NCBI GenBank assembly: GCA_002719955.1
Contig: PBFW01000067.1
Coordinates: 62,001-126,000, forward strand
DNA: 64,000 nucleotides
Direction of reading: 5' to 3'
Origin: Deltaproteobacteria bacterium
GTDB lineage: Bacteria; Myxococcota_A; UBA9160; UBA4427
Both the position numbers and the translations under genes were made by a program. Numbering within the stretch: the stretch's first letter is position 1; every line of letters starts with the position of its first letter. The notes beneath the pieces are model-generated. The model had not been told where the DNA came from. It did not search any database and saw only the letters and a program-made list of their open reading frames with translations. Shown piece by piece: positions 35,276-43,066 of this stretch.

Positions 35276-35296
35276 AAATGGGAAATATTCCCATTT
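35276..35296. promoter_or_regulatory. Perfect palindromic operator at the transcription start
   Basis: Arms AAATGGGAA and TTCCCATTT flank ATA: 21 bases with complete two-fold symmetry. Its core TGGGA-AATAT-TCCCA repeats the element found in the promoter spacer, centre to centre 30 bases away (about three helix turns), so a dimer or pair of dimers could bind one face. Position just after the -10 suggests repression. Confidence 0.7.
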
Positions 35297-35316
35297 ACCT
35301 AAATGGAGGTGACCCG

Positions 35317-35336
35317 CGCTCGGGTCCCTCCGAGCG
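35317..35336 (+). promoter_or_regulatory. Leader stem-loop before the ribosome-binding site
   Basis: CGCTCGG and CCGAGCG enclose a six-base loop. The right arm runs into GCGAGGA, the ribosome-binding site of the gene starting at 35346, so folding could limit translation. A GGAGGTGA at 35305-35312 has no start codon at useful spacing. Confidence 0.45.
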
Positions 35337-35345
35337 AGGATTACC

Positions 35346-35825
35346 ATGCCCATGAAATCTCTGATTCGTTCGACCCTCCCGGCCTCGATGGCCCTGCTCT
35401 TCATGGCGGTCAGCATCAGCCAGGCCCAGACCGTCTCGGTGCAAGATGACTCCCGCGGAGAGAATGAACTCCGCAGCGAGCTGCGTGAGGCGATCGACCG
35501 CGACACGGACGTCGCCAATACGGCGCTCGTCTTCAACAACACGACTTCCGGGGATGCGGTCGTCGTGTGCACGGCCTTCGGCGCCAACGGCAATTTCATT
35601 GGCCGCGGGACGGTGAGGCTGCCGGCGCGCGGCGTACGATACCTGCGCGCTTCCGATCTGTCCGGCGGTGCGGATTTCGTCGGAAGCGCTCTTTGTGCGA
35701 GCCGCGTGCGGGTCGCCGCCTCGGCGATCTTTCTGGCGCCGGGTTCGATTACGAACCTGGACGTGATCCAGGCCGGCCCGTGGGATGCGCATAATATCCG
35801 TTTCCCGCTGGTCGCAAGCTACTGA
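35346..35825 (+). CDS. Secreted protein of unknown function
   Basis: 159 residues with a signal peptide (about 1-27, cleavage near SQAQ). The mature part is predicted beta-rich (ALVFNNTTSGDAVVVCTAFG, ARGVRYLRASDL) with two cysteines (in VVCTAF and ALCASR) that could form a disulfide. I do not recognise the family. The strong promoter, two operator-like sites, a leader hairpin and a good terminator mark it as a tightly controlled single gene. The same operator motif occurs before the DUF6502 gene, suggesting they belong to one regulon. Confidence 0.75.
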   Translation: MPMKSLIRSTLPASMALLFMAVSISQAQTVSVQDDSRGENELRSELREAIDRDTDVANTALVFNNTTSGDAVVVCTAFGANGNFIGRGTVRLPARGVRYLRASDLSGGADFVGSALCASRVRVAASAIFLAPGSITNLDVIQAGPWDAHNIRFPLVASY

Positions 35826-35908
35826 ACGACGGCCCGGTTCGCGGGCCCGGCTCGCGGGAGTCGCGGCCCGCGCATTGCACCCGGGGCATCGTGAATAGGG
35901 CCCCGAAG

Positions 35909-35945
35909 AGACGCCGGATGGCCCGGGCCGCCCGGCGTCTTTGCT
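35909..35945 (+). terminator. Intrinsic terminator
   Basis: AGACGCCGG (35909-35917) pairs perfectly with CCGGCGTCT (35932-35940), followed by a T-rich tract (TTGCTTT). It stands 83 bases after the stop of the secreted-protein gene. A GGCCCG/CGGGCC hairpin also lies at about 35833-35849. Confidence 0.72.
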
Positions 35946-36006
35946 TTCGCAACCCCATTTCCTCCGATCGGACCTCAGGTATCAATAATCTGTTTGGACC
36001 CCACAG

Positions 36007-37170
36007 CTAGCGCGGGCGGCTCATCGGTCGAAGGTCCCGGGTCGGTCGTTCGATCTGGGGGCGGCTTTTCGGCGGGCGTCGGATCTCGGGCCGCCTGCCC
36101 TGGGGACGTTCCATCGCTCCAGATTTCACGGGTGGCTTCGGAGGCGCGGGCTTTTCCTCGGCGTTCAGCCCACCGGATTCCCGGCCTGTTCTCGGCGTTG
36201 CGGACGGTCTCGGCGGTCGCGGTGGAGGTGCGACTCTGAACATCCCGTCCTCTCCGAGTCGCCCCTCCACGTGGACCCTTGCACCGGGACGGAGCCCCTC
36301 GCGGAGTGCGTTCGGCGGTGCATGACGCAGATCGATCTCGATCTCTCCGACCCGCGGTCGTTCGGGGGTTCCGGAAACAAATCCCTCGAGTGAGACGACC
36401 GCGTGCTCACCGAGTTCGCGAATCCAGGCGCTCACTCGCCCGAAATCCGATGCATCGCCCGCGCGAATCTGCACCGCACGTCCGGGTTCGACGCGCGACG
36501 CGAGGACGCTGCCATCCACATGCGGCAGGCCGTAAACCACGATCCACTGGCCGGCGCGCAAGGCGCGGCCGCCCAGCCCTTCGCCGCGCGCTGTGTTCTC
36601 GTCGAGACGTATCCGGCGCCCCGACAGCACGAGCCAGCGGCCTCCTTCGCCGAGGACCTCGATCTGGCCAGCCTCCCTTCCGACGAGGACGATCCGGCGA
36701 GCCACCAGCCCCGCGTCGGTTCGGGCGGCCTCGACCCATACGACATGACCCACCGCAAGCACACTCGGGCTCGAAAGGCCCTGCGAAGTCTCGACGGAGA
36801 ACGATCCGGGGACCACGATCTCGAGTCCATTCACGCACAGGCGGTCGCTGTGGGTCACCGTTCCGTAGATGCCCGTGCCGCCGATTCCACTTTCGCCGTC
36901 GTCGTCGGGGCTTTGCGCGCGGGCGGTCGCTTCGAGTCCACTCGGGCCGTCGTCACTTCGTTGCGTGCGGGGGCTGGCCTCGTGTTCTCCGTGCGGGCCG
37001 ATCCCGGTTCCCCCGATCCCGCTTTCGTCGTCGCCGGGATCGATCAACTGAAAACCGCTCGGCGCGCGGGTGCAGGCTTCCGCCGCAGAGGCCTGAGAGA
37101 AGGGCAGGGAAGCGATGATCGGCATGAAGATCATCGCGATCAAGGGGAGAGCGAGTCGACTAGGTCGCAT
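36007..37170 (-). CDS. DUF5666-domain secreted protein
   Basis: 387 residues: signal peptide (about 1-30, ending ASAA), a low-complexity acidic part with a duplicated motif ESGIGGTGI (49-57 and 93-101), repeated OB-like DUF5666 units (about 103-310) and a Pro/Arg-rich tail. DUF5666 proteins are extracytoplasmic and uncharacterised. ATG at 37170 overlaps the end of the DUF6502 gene by 11 bases, so they form one operon; these two families are often neighbours. Confidence 0.8.
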   Translation of the reverse strand: MRPSRLALPLIAMIFMPIIASLPFSQASAAEACTRAPSGFQLIDPGDDESGIGGTGIGPHGEHEASPRTQRSDDGPSGLEATARAQSPDDDGESGIGGTGIYGTVTHSDRLCVNGLEIVVPGSFSVETSQGLSSPSVLAVGHVVWVEAARTDAGLVARRIVLVGREAGQIEVLGEGGRWLVLSGRRIRLDENTARGEGLGGRALRAGQWIVVYGLPHVDGSVLASRVEPGRAVQIRAGDASDFGRVSAWIRELGEHAVVSLEGFVSGTPERPRVGEIEIDLRHAPPNALREGLRPGARVHVEGRLGEDGMFRVAPPPRPPRPSATPRTGRESGGLNAEEKPAPPKPPVKSGAMERPQGRRPEIRRPPKSRPQIERPTRDLRPMSRPR

Positions 37171-38044
37171 CGGAGCCCCCCTCTCGTGCGGCCGCGTCCT
37201 CTTCGCCGTCGGGTTCCAACTCTGCCCGGTAGAAATAGACGCCGAAATTCATTCGCTGCGTCGCGTCGGATCGGGCTTCGTCTTCGCGCTGCAGTTCCCG
37301 CGCACGCCGGTTGACGCGCTGAAGTGCCTCCAACCCGACTTCGCTCGCGAGATCCTGGAGTTCCGAGACGGAGCCGGGGCGCAGATGCGCGTAGTAGACG
37401 GTGCGCTCGAGAAGGGGTGGCCCTTGCCCTGTGAGGTTGTGGCGAGTGGCCGCGAGATGGTCACGAATATTTCGACCGAGGTAATAGGCCTTCTCGTCGA
37501 AGCCGTGCGCCGGCACGAAGGCGTTCGACGCGAGGTGAACGTGATCCTGGGCATCGACGGTCGCGATGCCCAGCCGGATCCATTCGTCGAGGATGGCGCG
37601 CGGGCGGATATCGTTCGTGACCGATTCGACCAGGCCCTCGAAGCTCGAGGCGCTTCGGTCGCCCGCCCGTCGCGGGAGGGCGCGCGGGGATCCATCGGCC
37701 TCCTGGTACTCGGGCTCCGCGGTCCATCGCAGGACGAGCTGCGCGCCGAGCGAGACGTTCGTAGGTGCTGCGCTCTGCTCGGGCGCTTCGGCCTGCAGGC
37801 GTTTGACGTCCTTGCGGTGGATCCCTGTGAGCAGCGAGAGCCGGCTGATCGTCTGGGGCCGGCCGGGGATGGCGAAGGCTCGATTCGCCTCCTCGACATA
37901 TACGGATTTGAGCAGACCCGTGAGCACCGGGAATGTGATCCGATGATCGAGGAGGAGGCGCACCAGCGGCCCGAGGAGGCGGCGCGCGGCACGCAACAGG
38001 GCGGGAGGCGGAGCGCCGGTGGGTGGGGGACTCGGGTCGGACAT
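37160..38044 (-). CDS. DUF6502 protein, putative DNA-binding regulator
   Basis: 294 residues. Residues 25-85 contain two helix-turn-helix-like stretches (ITFPVLTGLLKSVYVEEANR and TISRLSLLTGIHRKDVKRL), consistent with a transcriptional regulator; the rest is an unassigned helical domain. No membrane segment. It is first in an operon with the DUF5666 gene. An operator-like element (38075-38092) lies 31 bases upstream of its ATG and recurs at the secreted-protein promoter, so it may control both itself and that gene. The regulator role is inferred. Confidence 0.72.
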   Translation of the reverse strand: MSDPSPPPTGAPPPALLRAARRLLGPLVRLLLDHRITFPVLTGLLKSVYVEEANRAFAIPGRPQTISRLSLLTGIHRKDVKRLQAEAPEQSAAPTNVSLGAQLVLRWTAEPEYQEADGSPRALPRRAGDRSASSFEGLVESVTNDIRPRAILDEWIRLGIATVDAQDHVHLASNAFVPAHGFDEKAYYLGRNIRDHLAATRHNLTGQGPPLLERTVYYAHLRPGSVSELQDLASEVGLEALQRVNRRARELQREDEARSDATQRMNFGVYFYRAELEPDGEEDAAAREGGSDAT

Positions 38045-38074
38045 GGGGCCTCGATGGGGATTTCATCCGGTGAG

Positions 38075-38092
38075 TGGGAAAAAATACCACAT
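38075..38092. promoter_or_regulatory. Operator-like element shared with the 35249 site
   Basis: TGGGAAAAAATACCACAT matches TGGGAAAAAATCCCGCAT at 35249-35266 in 16 of 18 positions, and the similarity continues a few bases (CATAGTGT against CATATTGT). It lies between the divergent DUF6502 and SDR genes and could serve either. Confidence 0.65.
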
Positions 38093-38139
38093 AGTGTCAG
38101 GCAATTGGAATTCATTCGAAAATTGCTTGTATCCTGCTG

Positions 38140-38194
38140 CCGGCAGCGGGCCGGCAGCGGGCCGGCAGCGGGCCGGCAGGAGGCCGGCAGGAGG
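38140..38194 (+). repeat. Five tandem 11-base repeats containing a ribosome-binding site
   Basis: Three units CCGGCAGCGGG (38140-38172) and two units CCGGCAGGAGG (38173-38194) run head to tail. The last unit supplies AGGAGG, six bases before the SDR ATG at 38201. Each unit contains CCGGC, so copies could also pair in RNA. Confidence 0.9.
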
Positions 38195-38200
38195 CGCACG

Positions 38201-38989
38201 ATGACAGCAGCGCGGGAGCGGGATTTCGAGGGCCATCGCGCGTTCGTCACCGGGGCCGGGGCAGGGATCGGGCGTGCGATCGCCCTTCGGCTGGCGGAGG
38301 CCGGCGCGCGCGTGGCGTGCGTCGATCTCGATGCCACGGCGGCCGCCGAGGTGCTCGCCGAGATCCGAGCCGGGGAAGGCGACGGGATCGCGATCGAGGC
38401 GGATGTCTCGAGTGAAGAGGCGGTGGGGCGTGCTGTAGGCGAGGCCGTCGGGGGGCTCGGCGGACTCGACGTGCTCGTCAACAATGCGGGCATCGTGATC
38501 ATCAAACCCTTTGCGGAGACCCGTCTCGAAGATTGGGATCGGATCTTCGGTGTCAATTTGCGATCGATGTTCCTGACCTGCCAGGCGGCCTTGCCCCATT
38601 TGCGAGCGTCGCCCGCGGCCGCCATCGTGAATATCTCGTCGCTGGCGGCGCTGCGGTATACGGTTCCGCATGTGCCCTATGCCGCGGCGAAGGGGGGGGT
38701 CGTCTCCTTGACCCGCGACCTCGCCTTCGAACTCGGAGCGGAGGGGATTCGCGTCAATGCGGTGGCGCCGGGGCCGACTGCGACGGCGATGATGGGTCGG
38801 TTGACCGATGACGAGATCGAATCCTCCGGACTTCGGTTCGTATTAGGTCGGATCGGGCGGCCCGAGGATATCGCTGAGGCGGTCGCGTTCCTGGCATCGC
38901 GTCGCGCTTCCTATATCACTGGTGCGACATTGCCCGTGACGGGCGGGGCCGAGCTTGCGACGCGCCCGCTGCGATCCGAAGACGCATGA
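38201..38989 (+). CDS. Short-chain dehydrogenase/reductase (3-oxoacyl reductase-like)
   Basis: 262 residues of classical SDR: TGAGAGIGRAIA (glycine-rich nucleotide loop), NNAGIV, catalytic Ser (NISSLAAL) and YAAAK, ending with VTGGAE. The acidic residue after the second strand (VDLDA) favours NAD. It probably oxidises or reduces a hydroxyacyl or alcohol substrate. Start ATG 38201 is fixed by AGGAGG in the tandem repeat. It is divergent from the DUF6502 operon and may share its operator. Confidence 0.92.
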   Translation: MTAARERDFEGHRAFVTGAGAGIGRAIALRLAEAGARVACVDLDATAAAEVLAEIRAGEGDGIAIEADVSSEEAVGRAVGEAVGGLGGLDVLVNNAGIVIIKPFAETRLEDWDRIFGVNLRSMFLTCQAALPHLRASPAAAIVNISSLAALRYTVPHVPYAAAKGGVVSLTRDLAFELGAEGIRVNAVAPGPTATAMMGRLTDDEIESSGLRFVLGRIGRPEDIAEAVAFLASRRASYITGATLPVTGGAELATRPLRSEDA

Positions 38990-39074
38990 TGCGCGTCTGC
39001 GCGAAGGGCCGAAGCATTCAGTCGGTCGCGCTTGCCAGGAGGGAATCGACGAACTCGGGCAATCTGTGCTCGGC

Positions 39075-42000
39075 TCATCGGTAATCGTGGGAGGCGGGCA
39101 TCTTCTCGTTCCGTAAACCGAGTGGAACGACTTCGCGCGCTCGCACGTGGATCACGCCATCGACCCGCTGGAGTGGGCCCGCCACTTCGAGGAGCGAGGC
39201 CTGGTGCAGTGGCACGCGAAAGCGTGCGACCCGATCCGGGGTCAGGACAGCATTGGATAGGCCGGTCTCGTCTTCCAGAGTGACGAAGCAGAAACCTCTG
39301 GCCGAGCCGGGGCGTTGGCGGACGATGGCGTGGCCCGCGGTACGGACATAGGTGCCGTCGGGGGTCTCACGGAGTTTCACGGCGGGAAGGATGCCGCGCC
39401 GGTCGAGGGCCTCGCGCAGGTGCGCCATCACATGAACACCGGTCGTGAGTCCCGAGAGCCGGTAGTCCGCGAGGGTCTCTTCGATTTCGCTCATCGGGGG
39501 GAGGGGGGAGGGGGGAGGAATCGGGGCCACGGGCATTGGCCGCTTCGTCGCCCTCGCGATCTCGCGGCCAGCGAAGAGGGAGCGAGGGTCGCGTTCGAGG
39601 GCGGCGACCTGCCAGAGCGCGTCGCGGCGGGAGCCGGGCGCATCGCGGAGTCGCGAGAGTGCGCCGAGTTCGGCAAGGGAATCGAGTTCATCGCGACCCG
39701 GTCCGACCCGTCGCACAAAATCACCGAGATCTTCGTAGGCCGTGCATTCACGTTCACCGACGATGCGTTCGGCTGTTCTGTCCTTGAGACCACCGACCGA
39801 GTCGAGGCCGATCCGAACGGCGGGTGGGCCCCGTCTGCGATGTCCAGTCGCAGAGCCCGCCTCGAGGTCGGCTCGTTCACGGGAAAACAGGATATCGACG
39901 GGGCGGACCTCGACGCCATGGCGTTGGGCATCCTTCACGAGGGTCGCCGGGCTGTAGAAGCCCATCGGTTGGGAACGCAGCAACCCGACCAGGAACGCGG
40001 CCGGATGATGCTGCTTGAGATAGGCCGAGGCATAGGCGATCAGCGCGAAGGACGCCGAATGGGATTCGGGGAAACCGTAGAGCGCAAAGGAAGTGATATG
40101 GAGAACGATCTGATCCTCGGCTTCGCGTGAGAATCCCTGGGCGCGCATACCGGATCGCAACCGTTCTTCGATCTTCTCCATCCGCTCGAGCGAGCGTTTG
40201 AATCCCATCGCCCGGCGCAACTCCTCGGCTTCGCCCCCGCTGAAACCCGCAGCGGACATGGCAATGCGCAGCAGCTGTTCTTGGAAGATGGGGACGCCCA
40301 GAGTCCGCTCGAGGATCGGCCGCAGCGATTCATGGGGATAGGCGACCGGTTCGCGCCCCGCGCGGCGGTTGAGATAGGGGTGGACCATCTGGCCGACGAT
40401 CGGGCCGGGGCGGATGATTGCGATTTCGACGACCAGATCGTAGAAAGTCTTGGGCTTGAGGCGCGGCAGGGTCGCCATTTGCGCCCGACTCTCGATCTGA
40501 AAGACACCGATCGTATCCGCACGGCGCATCATCGCATAGGTCTTCGGGTCATCCGGCGGAAGGTTTGCAATGTCGACCTGCTTGCCCTCGTGCCGCCTGA
40601 TGAGTGGGATCGTCTCCTCGAGTGCTGCGAGCATGCCCAGTCCCAGCAGATCGATCTTGATGATGCCCATGTCCGCGCAGTCCTCCTTGTCCCACTGCAC
40701 GATTCGCCGGTCGACCATCGTGGCTGGCTCGATCGGGACGACTTCGTCGAGGCGACCGGCTGCGATGACGATTCCACCGCTGTGCTGGCCCAGATGGCGG
40801 GGAAGACCCTGGACCGCGCGGATCAGGTTGATCCAGTTCCGTACATCGGGGGAGGCGGGGTCGAGCTTCGCCTCGCGCAGGCGCTCGATGAATTCGCGTT
40901 CGACCTCGCCCTGCGGATTCTCGCCATCGGTTGTGTGATTTTCAGCGCCTCGTGACGATGCGCTCGCCCGCGGCATCGAGGGGAAATCGAGCCTCGAGAC
41001 CAGTTTCGAGAGTCGTCCGATCGTCTCGGGGTTCTGGCCGAGAACCTTGCCCATCTCGCGGACTGCCATCTTGATCCGATAGGTGATGATATTCGCGGTC
41101 ATGGCGGATCCCGAATGGCCATATTTCGAGAAGACGTATTGGATGACCTTCTCGCGCTGATCACCGGAGGGGAGGTCGATGTCGATATCCGGCCATTCGC
41201 CGCGCTCCTCCGAAAGAAAACGTTCGAAGAGCAGATCCATTCGGACCGGGTCAACAGCGGTGATTCCGAGTGCATAACATACGGCGCTATTCGCGGCAGA
41301 GCCGCGGCCCTGGCAGAGGATTCGTTGGTGGGCAGCAAAGGACGAGATATTTTCGACGATCAGGAAATAGCCCGCGAGCTCGAGTTTCTCGATGATGCCG
41401 AGTTCGTGGGCGAGCTGCTCGCGCACGCGTGCTCCGGGAGATCGGCCATAACGTTCCTGCGCACCGATGCGCGTGAGTTCGCGCAAACGGCCCATCTGGG
41501 TCTCACCGGGGCGGAGCGGGTACTCGGGGAATCGATAGCCGAGGTCTTCGAGGGTGAACTCGCAGCGTTCGGCAATCGCGCGGGTCGCGAGGATCCATTC
41601 CGGTCGGTCTCGAAAGCGCCGCACGATTTCTTCACGGGAATGGAGGTGACCCTCACCATTGGGTGGGAGCTGGCGTCCGACAGTGTCGAGGGTCTTGCGT
41701 TCGCGCAAACAGATCAGCGCATCGAGGAGCCGCCGATCCTCGGGCTTCGCACAGCGGACGTCTCCGGTTGCGACGACCGGAATACCCCGTGATTCGGCCA
41801 TCGTGGCCGCGCGGCGGCCGACCCTTTCGATCCGCCGATCGAGAAGATGTGAAACATCGACTGAGAGGCGATCCCCGAAGGCCTGATGCGCGCGATCGAG
41901 CAGGGTGGGGTGGAGTCGTTCGTCGCCGCGAAGCAGCACACTCCAAGCACCCGCCTCGGCTTCGAGCTCTTCCCAGCTCACGCGGATCAGATTCCGTGCC

Positions 42001-42383
42001 CTTGCATCCCTCGCTTCGAGCGCTTTGTCCCGCCGCGAATGCGCCAACGTGATCATCCGACACAGTCGCCGCCACCCCTCCGCCGATTCCACCAGCACCA
42101 ACACCCGATCCGGCCGCATAAAAGGATCCTCCCCCCCGTGAGCGGCGGGAGGCGCATCCGCGCCGACCGACAAAAGCGCCCCGACGATCGGCCGGATTCC
42201 CGCTTCTCGGGCCGCTTTGTAGAAGCGGGGCATGCCGCTGACGCAATCCCGATCGGCCGAGGCGAGAAGAGGGTGATCGAGATCCACTGCGGCCTGGACG
42301 AGGTCTTCCGGGTTGCTGCTGCCTTCGAGGAAAGAGAAGGCGCTCCGCGTGCGCAACTCGACGTAGTCTCGGGGGGTCGCCAT
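39075..42383 (-). CDS. dnaE2: Error-prone DNA polymerase DnaE2
   Basis: 1102-residue C-family polymerase of the SOS mutasome. N-terminal PHP domain (YVELRTRSAFSFLEGSSNPE), polymerase motifs CQGRGSAANS (357-366) and PDIDIDLPSGDQR (398-410, catalytic aspartates), and a C-terminal OB-like part. The start YVELRTRSAFSFL matches DnaE2 rather than the replicative DnaE1, and the length fits. It copies damaged DNA together with ImuB, and ImuA is required. It is separated from imuAB here, on the same strand, by three plus-strand genes and a methyltransferase. An 11-base direct repeat directly precedes ATG 42383, as at imuA. Confidence 0.95.
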   Translation of the reverse strand: MATPRDYVELRTRSAFSFLEGSSNPEDLVQAAVDLDHPLLASADRDCVSGMPRFYKAAREAGIRPIVGALLSVGADAPPAAHGGEDPFMRPDRVLVLVESAEGWRRLCRMITLAHSRRDKALEARDARARNLIRVSWEELEAEAGAWSVLLRGDERLHPTLLDRAHQAFGDRLSVDVSHLLDRRIERVGRRAATMAESRGIPVVATGDVRCAKPEDRRLLDALICLRERKTLDTVGRQLPPNGEGHLHSREEIVRRFRDRPEWILATRAIAERCEFTLEDLGYRFPEYPLRPGETQMGRLRELTRIGAQERYGRSPGARVREQLAHELGIIEKLELAGYFLIVENISSFAAHQRILCQGRGSAANSAVCYALGITAVDPVRMDLLFERFLSEERGEWPDIDIDLPSGDQREKVIQYVFSKYGHSGSAMTANIITYRIKMAVREMGKVLGQNPETIGRLSKLVSRLDFPSMPRASASSRGAENHTTDGENPQGEVEREFIERLREAKLDPASPDVRNWINLIRAVQGLPRHLGQHSGGIVIAAGRLDEVVPIEPATMVDRRIVQWDKEDCADMGIIKIDLLGLGMLAALEETIPLIRRHEGKQVDIANLPPDDPKTYAMMRRADTIGVFQIESRAQMATLPRLKPKTFYDLVVEIAIIRPGPIVGQMVHPYLNRRAGREPVAYPHESLRPILERTLGVPIFQEQLLRIAMSAAGFSGGEAEELRRAMGFKRSLERMEKIEERLRSGMRAQGFSREAEDQIVLHITSFALYGFPESHSASFALIAYASAYLKQHHPAAFLVGLLRSQPMGFYSPATLVKDAQRHGVEVRPVDILFSRERADLEAGSATGHRRRGPPAVRIGLDSVGGLKDRTAERIVGERECTAYEDLGDFVRRVGPGRDELDSLAELGALSRLRDAPGSRRDALWQVAALERDPRSLFAGREIARATKRPMPVAPIPPPSPLPPMSEIEETLADYRLSGLTTGVHVMAHLREALDRRGILPAVKLRETPDGTYVRTAGHAIVRQRPGSARGFCFVTLEDETGLSNAVLTPDRVARFRVPLHQASLLEVAGPLQRVDGVIHVRAREVVPLGLRNEKMPASHDYR

Positions 42384-42384
42384 A

Positions 42385-42406
42385 CCTTATTTTCGTCTTA
42401 TTTTCG
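42385..42406 (-). promoter_or_regulatory. Direct repeat before dnaE2
   Basis: On the minus strand, CGAAAATAAGA followed directly by CGAAAATAAGG, one base from the dnaE2 ATG. The imuA start carries the same two-unit element. Upstream, TATACAAT (about 42415-42422) could be a -10 region. Confidence 0.6.
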
Positions 42407-42640
42407 CCATAGATCAATTGTATACTTAGCCTATCCAAAGTCTTTCAGGGAAGATCGACGGACCCTACGATCCTTGTCGGACCCGTGGGGCGAGGCGAAT
42501 TCGACTTGCCCCCCATACGCCATCAGGAACGGTCGACTCTTGATTTTCGATCCGACACCCCATCCCTCGCTCGATGCGAGGCTCGAGCGGAAGCGGTGTT
42601 TCGTCTCGCCGGATCCCCCTTTGATTGCGAGCCGCCCGAG

Positions 42641-43066
42641 ATGAGCACGCCGCGAACCGCGCTCGTGGTCGACGACGAGGAGCAGCTTCTCCGCTTGATG
42701 GCCCGGATCCTCGAACGGGGGGGCCACCGCGTGCTGAGCGCGGCGAATGGCGACGAAGCGCGCCGGCTCTTTCGAGCGCATGCGGACGAGATCGAGATCG
42801 TTCTGCTCGATGTGTTGATGCCGGATGGGGACGGAGCTGAAGCGCTGCTGCCAGAATTTCTTTCCGAGCGCCCCGGGATCGATGTCATCCTGAGCAGTGG
42901 CGATGCGCTGCCCGAGGCACTCGAAACCGAGCTCGAGCGCGTTGGAGGCCGTTTCCTACACAAACCCTTCGTGCCCAGATCGCTGCTCCGCATGCTCGAG
43001 CCCGTGGAGACCGATCGCCCCGATTTCGTTGCGGCGGTGGGTCCCTTCGAGTCGGGGGGCGCCTAG
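42641..43066 (+). CDS. Stand-alone response-regulator receiver protein
   Basis: 141-residue receiver domain with no output domain. Acidic pair D11/D12, phospho-acceptor D57 (VLLDVLMPDGDG), switch Ser85/86 and Lys108 (FLHKPF) are all present, so it should be phosphorylated by a sensor kinase. No kinase is adjacent. Start ATG 42641; the next gene's GTG follows the stop directly. A reading from 42485 would add non-family sequence. Confidence 0.85.
   Translation: MSTPRTALVVDDEEQLLRLMARILERGGHRVLSAANGDEARRLFRAHADEIEIVLLDVLMPDGDGAEALLPEFLSERPGIDVILSSGDALPEALETELERVGGRFLHKPFVPRSLLRMLEPVETDRPDFVAAVGPFESGGA

Noticed and set aside
38140-38194. CRISPR-like repeats
   Set aside because: Units are 11 bases, contiguous and without spacers, so they are a minisatellite.
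42385-42406. LexA box before dnaE2
   Set aside because: The element is a direct repeat, not one of the known LexA palindromes; no CTGT-N8-ACAG or GTTC-N7-GTTC seen there.
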